A DNA stretch of 33,724 nucleotides. It comes from Myxococcales bacterium (lineage in GTDB: Bacteria > Myxococcota_A > Bradymonadia > UBA7976 > UBA1532). Location of the stretch: the NCBI GenBank assembly GCA_002731825.1, contig PCCS01000011.1:1-33724 (forward strand). The letters are read 5' to 3'. Shown piece after piece: positions 1-5,778 of the stretch; within the stretch, counting starts at the first letter, position 1, and the number at the start of each line of letters is the position of its first letter. The notes under the pieces are model-generated. The model saw only the letters and a program-made list of their open reading frames with translations. It did no database searches and had not been told where the DNA came from. A program made the translations under genes and the position numbers.

Positions 1-126
1 AAGTTATCCGAGTTGCCGCCCGCCTTTGTGTGCTCATTTCTGGCCGGCATCGCTGTCAGTCTGGCGACAAAGTCAACCATCCCGGTCAACGCCGAGGCCG
101 ATCTGGCCCATGCGGGGAAAAATTAA
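1..126 (+). CDS. C-terminal end of a membrane transporter-like protein (partial)
   Basis: An open frame runs in from the window edge and ends at TAA 124-126, giving the last 41 residues of a protein. It starts with one hydrophobic segment (F-V-C-S-F-L-A-G-I-A-V-S-L-A-T) followed by a short hydrophilic tail ending A-G-K-N. This fits the last membrane helix and cytoplasmic tail of a secondary transporter; the S-F-L-A-G-I-x-V-S-L-x-T pattern resembles sodium:solute symporters, but so little is present that the family is a guess. Its stop codon overlaps that of the convergent START-domain gene, the two genes sharing the four bases TTAA at 123-126. Confidence 0.5.
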   Translation, partial: KLSELPPAFVCSFLAGIAVSLATKSTIPVNAEADLAHAGKN

Positions 127-761
127 CCCTCGGGCGGAAGGGCGACCTCTTGCGCGTAGGTTTTTTGCGTCATTTTTCGGATGCCGGACAGCGTATTGAG
201 GGGCCATTTTTTCTGAATCAAGTTGACCAGCCAAGAGGGGAGTAATCCCTTTGGATCCGTATGCACTTCGACTCGTATAAAGGTCTCTCCAGGCCCACGT
301 GGCTCTAATACGTATTGGCAGCGTCTCAAGTATGCGCGCACACCGACGGTCTTAGGCGCCTTTGGATGGGTTGTGGACCGAATATCGACGATGGCGCCCG
401 TCCCGCTTCGTTTAACATCAGCCTGATAAACATAGTCTCGGTTACTGATAGGGATCGGAAGCCCGAATTCTTGATAAATGATTGCCGAGTATTTGGACTT
501 TCGTTCCAGAACACGGCTGTCTTTCAGGCGATGAACCCATTTTTTTCGATGTTCATTCGACATCAATACCCACAGAATCCGCTCCATGCTGGCCTTGATT
601 ACAGTCTCGCCACTAAAGGCGACAATCTTGCTTCCTGGCACGTCTTTTCGAAACGATTTAACACCGTCTTCATTGCCGATTTCTTCCCAGCCCTTGGCCT
701 GTATAAGACCGGGCAGGGCGGTCAGTAAGAAAACCCAAACTATTGATAATCGTATCCTCAT
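123..761 (-). CDS. Exported START-domain (lipid-binding) protein
   Basis: A 212-residue protein with a signal peptide (residues 1-22, ending L-I-Q-A) followed by a START/SRPBCC-type domain over almost the whole mature length. Recognisable START features are the G-W-E-x-x-x-x-x-x-G-V start, the V-L-M-S-N-E-H-R-K-K-W stretch and the later S-N-R-D-Y-V-Y segment. START domains bind lipids or other hydrophobic ligands in a deep cavity; the ligand cannot be told here. The start at 761 is chosen over the longer frame to 848 because it follows an AGGAG site by six bases and begins the signal peptide directly. A 14-bp perfect palindrome lies just upstream (779-792). Probably a periplasmic single-gene unit. 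Confidence 0.75.
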   Translation of the reverse strand: MRIRLSIVWVFLLTALPGLIQAKGWEEIGNEDGVKSFRKDVPGSKIVAFSGETVIKASMERILWVLMSNEHRKKWVHRLKDSRVLERKSKYSAIIYQEFGLPIPISNRDYVYQADVKRSGTGAIVDIRSTTHPKAPKTVGVRAYLRRCQYVLEPRGPGETFIRVEVHTDPKGLLPSWLVNLIQKKWPLNTLSGIRKMTQKTYAQEVALPPEG

Positions 762-778
762 GAAGACTCCTAACGCTT

Positions 779-792
779 GCGACCTAGGTCGC
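779..792. promoter_or_regulatory. 14-bp palindrome GCGACCTAGGTCGC, possible operator
   Basis: A perfect 14-bp palindrome centred about 25 bp upstream of the START-domain gene's start codon, in the gap shared with the divergent adenosine deaminase gene. A gapless palindrome of this size cannot form an RNA hairpin without losing its centre, so a site for a dimeric DNA-binding protein is more likely. No regulator gene is adjacent. Confidence 0.35.
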
Positions 793-940
793 TTGTTGTA
801 CTTGACAAAAGGCTCTTGATCCAGCGCATTCCACCAGACCCTGCTCATTCCACGGATTGGACTGGCGTCAACGTAAATGCCACGACGCCTGTCACGCTTT
901 GCTGTTCTCTAACGAACTCGGGTTATGGCAATCTGTGATC

Positions 941-1843
941 ATGACTAGTCCAACTCTCTCTGAATTGCATCGACATCTCGATGGGTCTCTGCGGTCTGAT
1001 ACCCTGTTCGAACTGGCCAACCGCGCAGGTGTACACGTACCAGACTCGCTCTTATTCAAACCAGGTATGGGTCTCGATGACGCATTGAGTCGATTTGGCT
1101 TTATTTTGAACGTACTTCAGGACGCGCCGTCATTGACGCGTATCGCTCATGAAATTTGCGAGGATGCCGAGCAGGAAGCCATCGGTCATCTTGAGATTCG
1201 TTTCGCACCTCATCTACATGGGCTATCGAGCCTCGCTGACAGCATTGATGCAGTGATCGACGGTCTACATGACCACGGCTATCTCATTCTCTGTTTGCTC
1301 TATGGTGATCCGCCCGACCTTTTGGAACACTTAGTCGACTTGGCTCACCATAGGCCACGGGTCGTCGGAATCGATATAGCCGGTGGGCCATCACCTGGAC
1401 ATCGTTGGGGGCTCGGTGACTATGGCCATGGATTTTCCAAAGCGCGGCGGCTCGGCTTGGGTCGAACAGTTCATGCAGGCGAGGGCCGTCCGGTGGCTGA
1501 GATTAAATTTGCCATTGAACATTTACATGCTCAGCGAATCGGCCACGGTGTCACTCTACTGGATGACCCAAATGTCGTCGATCTCGTTCGAGCAAGAGGC
1601 GTCACGATCGAAGCATGCCCTACGTCTAATTGGCATACGGGTGTGATTAACGAGATCGCCGAGCATCCCCTCAAGACCTGGTTAGAGCTGGGCGTAGAGG
1701 TAACGCTCTGTACCGATAATACACTCTTATCCGATATCAGCCTGCCACGGGAATACAGCCGTGTCAGCGACGCTTTGTCCTTGACCCAAGATGAGGTAGA
1801 ACAGCTGCACTTAAATAGTGTTCGTGGACGCTTCGCATGCTGA
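941..1843 (+). CDS. add: Adenosine deaminase family protein
   Basis: A 300-residue member of the metal-dependent adenosine/AMP deaminase family, which hydrolyses adenosine or related 6-aminopurine nucleosides to the inosine form. Metal and catalytic residues are visible in order: H10-x-H12 (E-L-H-R-H-L-D-G), H178-A-G-E181, H202 in R-I-G-H-G, C-P-T-S-N at 226-230 and D259 in C-T-D-N. The last motif has Asp-Asn where the classical enzyme has Asp-Asp, as in some bacterial homologues, so the substrate could differ from adenosine. The ATG at 941 starts shortly before the first motif; no strong ribosome site precedes it. It ends soon after the conserved N-S-V-R helix, slightly shorter than most relatives. 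It is followed by two co-directional genes at 15- and 22-nt gaps, suggesting an operon. Confidence 0.85.
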   Translation: MTSPTLSELHRHLDGSLRSDTLFELANRAGVHVPDSLLFKPGMGLDDALSRFGFILNVLQDAPSLTRIAHEICEDAEQEAIGHLEIRFAPHLHGLSSLADSIDAVIDGLHDHGYLILCLLYGDPPDLLEHLVDLAHHRPRVVGIDIAGGPSPGHRWGLGDYGHGFSKARRLGLGRTVHAGEGRPVAEIKFAIEHLHAQRIGHGVTLLDDPNVVDLVRARGVTIEACPTSNWHTGVINEIAEHPLKTWLELGVEVTLCTDNTLLSDISLPREYSRVSDALSLTQDEVEQLHLNSVRGRFAC

Positions 1844-1858
1844 CGTTGGAGTGGTGAT

Positions 1859-2194
1859 TTGCTTGAGCTAGATATGGGACTCATCGAATGGGCGGCTCGT
1901 TGGAGTTTATCTCACCTGAATCATATCTGTTTTGCCATTGTCACCACCCTTGCAGCCATTTATGGCCAAGACATCAATGATTGGATTCGACGGCGTATCG
2001 GGCAGCGGCACTTGTTGATTCGAACGGCTGCCTTCGTGTTCATTTGTGCCTTCGGTTATGGATGGTGTATTCTTAGACTTACACCTCAACTTGCTTGGGG
2101 CTTACGCCAGCTGCCGACGCGCTCACTCCCGCTTGCATTGATTCTCATCTTTGTTCTCTTGGGGATTGCAGCTGAGAGACGTCGTAAAATATGA
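1859..2194 (+). CDS. Small integral membrane protein, DUF3392-like
   Basis: A 111-residue protein with three likely membrane helices (about residues 22-37, 54-73 and 88-105) and an arginine-rich end. The H-L-N-x-I-x-x-A-x-V-T-T-L segment, the Y-G-x-D-I-N motif and the F-G-Y-G-x-x-x-L-x-x-x-T-P-x-L-A stretch resemble the gammaproteobacterial DUF3392 inner-membrane family of unknown function; this is from memory of the family and was not searched. The TTG start at 1859 is preferred because GGAG lies seven bases upstream; ATG at 1874 is an alternative with a weaker site. It begins 15 nt after the deaminase stop and ends 22 nt before the methyltransferase start. Confidence 0.65.
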   Translation: MLELDMGLIEWAARWSLSHLNHICFAIVTTLAAIYGQDINDWIRRRIGQRHLLIRTAAFVFICAFGYGWCILRLTPQLAWGLRQLPTRSLPLALILIFVLLGIAAERRRKI

Positions 2195-2216
2195 GAGTGA
2201 CGATACGGAGGCTGTG

Positions 2217-3626
2217 ATGAGTGATAAATCTAATCGCCATAGGCCAGCTCACTCGGCGGGTCGAACCGTGTCTGAATCGAGGCAAGATACTCAACGAAAA
2301 GGCGATGTAAACTCATTGAATGATCCCGAGAAAATCATGGGCTTCGGGCTTAATTGGCCGGGTAAGGCACAGGCCATAGAAGCGGGTTATACCGAACCGA
2401 AACGTCGGCTTGTCGAAGACCGAGCACGTTCGATCGGTTGGTCGTGGACCAAGAACATGTTCATCGAAGGCGACAATCTCGAAGCGCTCAAATTGTTGCT
2501 GCCCACCCATGCTGAAAGAATTAAAATCATTTACATCGACCCGCCCTACAACACGGGCAATGCCTACACGTATAATGATCGGTTTCGGTGCGTTGTAGAC
2601 TTAGACCCATCGGCGCACGATGAGCCAAATCCAGGAATCCGTCGCTCGGTTAAAAACCGAAAGCGGCTTGCGCGTCTGCATTCCGATTGGCTGAGTATGA
2701 TGTATCCCCGCTTGGTCTTGGCCCACGCTTTATTGAAGCCTGACGGTGTCATTTTCATTTCCATCGATGAGAATGAAATACATAACTTACGGCACCTCCT
2801 CGATGAAATCTTTGGTCCGGAGCAATACGTCGGAAATTTGGTTTGGCAGTCCAGGACATCAATTTCCAATGACCGACCGATCTCGGCAAACCACACACAT
2901 ACCTTAGTCTATGCCAAACAGTTCGAACGACTGACCATGCGCGGAGAGCCCCTCGACGAGGGGGCCTACCGAAATTGTGATGATGACCCCCGCGGACCAT
3001 GGAAACTTGTCCCGTTGGATGCCAATAAACCCGGTGGGGATACGAGCTATGGGATTGTGAACCCAAATAATGGGCAGACCTACTACCCACCCAATGGGAG
3101 GAGCTGGGCTGTCAATTCCGCGCGCTTCGATGAGCTGATGTCCGATGGACGCATCAAGTTTGGTCTGCGCGGTCTAAGTGCACCCAAACGAAAATTGTAT
3201 CTCCAGGAGAGACAGCGACGGGGCGACACAAAAACGCCAAGTTCACTTCTGCTCAATGCAGGCACGACCCAGTCGGGGACAGCAGAACTGATGGCTCTTT
3301 TTGAAGGAAAAAAAGTCTTCGATTACCCGAAGCCAACAACCTTGATCGAACGGCTCATCCACTATGGTGCCGATCCCGCTGAGCCCTGCGTCGTTCTCGA
3401 CTTTTTCGCTGGCTCTGGGTCATTGGCCCAGGCGTGTTCAAACATCGATTCACTGGACTTACAGTACATTTGTGTCCAGGCACCGACTGTGATCGACCCG
3501 ACCCGACAAAGTGGACGCAATGCCCGTTCGTTCGGCCTCCATACGATTTCTGAATTGTGCCTTGAACGGATCACTCGAAGTTGCTCCACGTCCGGCGTAC
3601 GCGTCTACACACTCGGTGTTCAATAA
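2217..3626 (+). CDS. Solitary DNA adenine methyltransferase, type III Mod-like (beta class)
   Basis: A 469-residue protein with the order typical of beta-class N6-adenine (or N4-cytosine) methyltransferases: the catalytic D-P-P-Y-N-T-G motif at residues 108-114, then the AdoMet-binding F-F-A-G-S-G motif at 396-401. The stretch before motif IV (E-G-D-N-L-E-A-L) and the end (G-L-H-T-I-S-E-L-C-L-E-R-I) match type III Mod subunits. Known Mod proteins are usually longer and are paired with a Res helicase-nuclease; none is nearby, so this looks like an orphan methyltransferase acting in regulation or as a remnant. The start at 2217 has GGAG about eight bases upstream. The first 75 residues are hydrophilic and variable. 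It probably shares a transcript with the two upstream genes. Confidence 0.85.
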   Translation: MSDKSNRHRPAHSAGRTVSESRQDTQRKGDVNSLNDPEKIMGFGLNWPGKAQAIEAGYTEPKRRLVEDRARSIGWSWTKNMFIEGDNLEALKLLLPTHAERIKIIYIDPPYNTGNAYTYNDRFRCVVDLDPSAHDEPNPGIRRSVKNRKRLARLHSDWLSMMYPRLVLAHALLKPDGVIFISIDENEIHNLRHLLDEIFGPEQYVGNLVWQSRTSISNDRPISANHTHTLVYAKQFERLTMRGEPLDEGAYRNCDDDPRGPWKLVPLDANKPGGDTSYGIVNPNNGQTYYPPNGRSWAVNSARFDELMSDGRIKFGLRGLSAPKRKLYLQERQRRGDTKTPSSLLLNAGTTQSGTAELMALFEGKKVFDYPKPTTLIERLIHYGADPAEPCVVLDFFAGSGSLAQACSNIDSLDLQYICVQAPTVIDPTRQSGRNARSFGLHTISELCLERITRSCSTSGVRVYTLGVQ

Positions 3627-3636
3627 TGACTAAAAG

Positions 3637-3652
3637 CGCCTATGCATAGGCG
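3637..3652. promoter_or_regulatory. 16-bp perfect palindrome CGCCTATGCATAGGCG
   Basis: A gapless 16-bp palindrome in the 57-bp gap between the methyltransferase stop and the lipoprotein start, followed directly by two near-identical direct repeats, AGGCGACTT (3648-3656) and AGGCGGACTT (3657-3666). There is no T-run, so a terminator is unlikely. The site sits just upstream of a TATAGT-like -10 (about 3671) and could be an operator for the lipoprotein gene. Confidence 0.4.
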
Positions 3653-3683
3653 ACTTAGGCGGACTTGTGTATAGTACAGCTCT

Positions 3684-5540
3684 ATGAGTCGACTCAATTA
3701 CATCTGCATTTTGACCGCGATGCTTGCGGTGGGGTGCGTCACCGAGCAGCCTGTCGATAGAGAGTCGGGTGCCAACGACCCGTGGGCTGAGTTTGGTCTG
3801 CCTATGAAAGGCGACGAGCCTGGGTGTCACGCCGCCAGCAAACTGTGTTGGCAAACGGCAGACTTGAGGGCCTTCAAAGCGTTCATGCGAGCCGAAGACA
3901 GCTTGATTATGGGTCTTGGCGATCCTGTGGTCCAGGTCCGGATGATCGAAGATGCTGTTTTTCAATTACGCAAGAAGCTGGTCGGCGTCCAATTAGCGAC
4001 TCTTGACCAGTTAATGCGAGACGCCTCAAACGTCGCTCAATCGGCGTCCCCTGATGCTGTATTAAACTGGTTGAACACACTTCGCAGAGATGTGCTGAGC
4101 GAGCTGTATGAAGGCTATTTTGTCGCTCAATCCGTCGGACTCGGTTCCCTTGCACGCAACGATGCAAAATATGACATTGATGAGATGTCGAGAGATGGGT
4201 CCATGCAAACGGGTCTCACCCCCGGCATGCTTGAGAGTCTATCCGAGCTCAAGAACACAGGTGTCGTTGGTCAAGCATACGCTCTACTGATGCTCAACAC
4301 TGGGGTCTTAGACGAGCCCTATGCAGTCCACCGAGAGCCATTTCCATTTACGCGGCCGATCGAAGAACACGCAGACGAACTCATTGACCGCGCTCGCTGG
4401 GCATCCATTAGGCTTAATGCATTGACCAATTTAGAAAGCCTGATTCCGTTTGTGGGCCTGGGGATTTCTATCCCCCACAATATGATCGCGAACTTTAGAA
4501 TTCGAGCGCGTCTCGTCTTTCAACTCGTGAGTCTGTACGGACTCGATATTCGTGACGGCTCGAATCTTTTATTGGCGACTCAGATCATGCTGAGTTCCAT
4601 GGGCATTATGGAGACCCGCGCGCTGATCGCGGCCGCGATGGCAATTCCAGTTGTGACAGCCATCGCGATGCAGGTCACGCGGTCCGTCGCCCCTCAGGCC
4701 ATCTTCAGGCGTGTGTTGATGAAAGGGCTTTCAACGGTCTTAAACCGATTAGGGCGTTTAGGTGAGCGAGTTCTCGCTCGTGCAGCTGCGCGTGCCAGTG
4801 CCCAGGCTGTTGGACGCCAGGTCCTTGGTTACGCGACTTTGGGTGTGTCTATCATCGCCGATATTGCCCTGGCGACCGCCGCAACCAGCCGAATCGGGAC
4901 CCATGCCGATGTCCTGGCAAGACCTTGGGCGTCGATGGCGCTGCAATACGGGTCCAACGTGTTTATAGACACAGAGAACAGCGGGCGATGTATGTTCCAT
5001 CTTTTTGGTAGCGCCGCCCGTGTTGATGGGCGATTGTCGCCCGATGAATTGGTCTATATTGCCGGTCAGCTGTCTCGACAAAATTACCATGCGGGTGACT
5101 GGACCAGCGCCGCGAGCATCGATACGGATCGGTGGGTGGCCGCGCTTAATGACCCGACACTTGGTCACTGTGTCGTCGACCATCTGGCGCCCCTGCCTGT
5201 GGGTGACCGGCGCAACATCCTCGCTCTTTACGCAGTCTTACTCGCTATCGATGGGACCATGTCTCCCGACGAAGCGATACAGTTAGATGCACTTGGAGAG
5301 GCGCTAGACGGTGATCGGCTCTTGGGAGACGGCACCGGAATCCGTGATGATGATTTTGCCGCCATGGTCGCGCACATCGAAAGCGTTTTTACAAGTCGGG
5401 ACCCTCTCGTAGAAATCTTTGGTATTGAACTGATTGGGCCCCTTAACGGGTCGGATTTCGTCCTCGGTCTCGACCAGGTGGCCCCGTCTCAAATCGATCG
5501 TGTGCACTGCGGCTTGACCCAGGACTGTTTTGATCGATGA
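3684..5540 (+). CDS. Large lipoprotein with EcsC-like and TerB-like segments
   Basis: A 618-residue protein with a lipoprotein signal (lipobox A-V-G-C18). The middle (about 250-400) is amphipathic and hydrophobic, with a pattern (I-P-x-x-x-x-x-x-F-R-I-R-A-R-L, Y-G-L-D) resembling EcsC-family proteins. The C-terminal part has two acidic helical motifs reminiscent of TerB domains: V-D-G-R-L-S-P-D-E (447-455) and I-D-G-T-M-S-P-D-E (522-530). Known TerB and EcsC families associate with membranes and stress or export functions, but neither assignment is certain from inspection. Two Cys pairs (C48/C55 and C609/C615) could form disulfides. There is no clear ribosome site before the ATG at 3684; the transcript may be nearly leaderless. 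Function unknown. Confidence 0.8.
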   Translation: MSRLNYICILTAMLAVGCVTEQPVDRESGANDPWAEFGLPMKGDEPGCHAASKLCWQTADLRAFKAFMRAEDSLIMGLGDPVVQVRMIEDAVFQLRKKLVGVQLATLDQLMRDASNVAQSASPDAVLNWLNTLRRDVLSELYEGYFVAQSVGLGSLARNDAKYDIDEMSRDGSMQTGLTPGMLESLSELKNTGVVGQAYALLMLNTGVLDEPYAVHREPFPFTRPIEEHADELIDRARWASIRLNALTNLESLIPFVGLGISIPHNMIANFRIRARLVFQLVSLYGLDIRDGSNLLLATQIMLSSMGIMETRALIAAAMAIPVVTAIAMQVTRSVAPQAIFRRVLMKGLSTVLNRLGRLGERVLARAAARASAQAVGRQVLGYATLGVSIIADIALATAATSRIGTHADVLARPWASMALQYGSNVFIDTENSGRCMFHLFGSAARVDGRLSPDELVYIAGQLSRQNYHAGDWTSAASIDTDRWVAALNDPTLGHCVVDHLAPLPVGDRRNILALYAVLLAIDGTMSPDEAIQLDALGEALDGDRLLGDGTGIRDDDFAAMVAHIESVFTSRDPLVEIFGIELIGPLNGSDFVLGLDQVAPSQIDRVHCGLTQDCFDR

Positions 5541-5631
5541 CGGGTGAGATTACGGTCTTCAGCGGATAACTCTGCAATTGGCCAAGATGGTGGGCATTGG
5601 CTGTCACCCATCGAGTTTCGCTCGCATCGTC

Positions 5632-5659
5632 TTGACAGATGAAATTTAATCGGTAAAAC
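5632..5659 (+). promoter_or_regulatory. Candidate sigma-70-type promoter for the fused E1 gene
   Basis: A perfect -35 element TTGACA (5632-5637) followed after 16 bp by TAAAAC (5654-5659), a moderate -10 match. It points at the E1 dehydrogenase gene with a predicted leader of about 110 nt. An operator-like inverted repeat (5675-5692) and a hairpin (5716-5737) lie in that leader. Confidence 0.45.
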
Positions 5660-5674
5660 ACGCCACAGCGCTAG

Positions 5675-5692
5675 ATCCAATGGTCATTGGAT
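5675..5692. promoter_or_regulatory. Inverted repeat ATCCAATG-GT-CATTGGAT, probable operator
   Basis: Perfect 8-bp half-sites separated by two bases, starting about ten bases after the predicted transcription start of the E1 gene. The short spacer makes an RNA hairpin awkward, while the size and symmetry suit a dimeric repressor placed to block transcription. No regulator gene lies next to it in the window. Confidence 0.5.
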
Positions 5693-5715
5693 GTTAAGCA
5701 GAATTATGATGGATT

Positions 5716-5737
5716 GAGGCCTGACCGAAAAGGCCTC
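5716..5737 (+). terminator. Hairpin in the E1 leader: upstream terminator or attenuator
   Basis: A 7-bp stem, GAGGCCT (5716-5722) with AGGCCTC (5731-5737), around an 8-nt loop, followed by a moderately T-rich stretch (CTAATTTGTATTT). It lies 176 nt after the lipoprotein stop and 30 nt before the E1 ribosome site. It could terminate readthrough from upstream or act as an attenuator or leader stem for E1. There is no long T-run, so this is uncertain. Confidence 0.4.
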
Positions 5738-5778
5738 CTAATTTGTATTTGAGATGGCAATGAGAAGCGGAGGGTTCC

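Noticed and set aside
802-830. TTGACA as a promoter for the deaminase gene
   Set aside because: No -10 match at 16-18 bp (the sequence reads GCGCAT to CGCATT), so it is not listed.
4758-5183. 141-codon minus-strand frame inside the large lipoprotein gene
   Set aside because: Antisense shadow with no domain or ribosome site.
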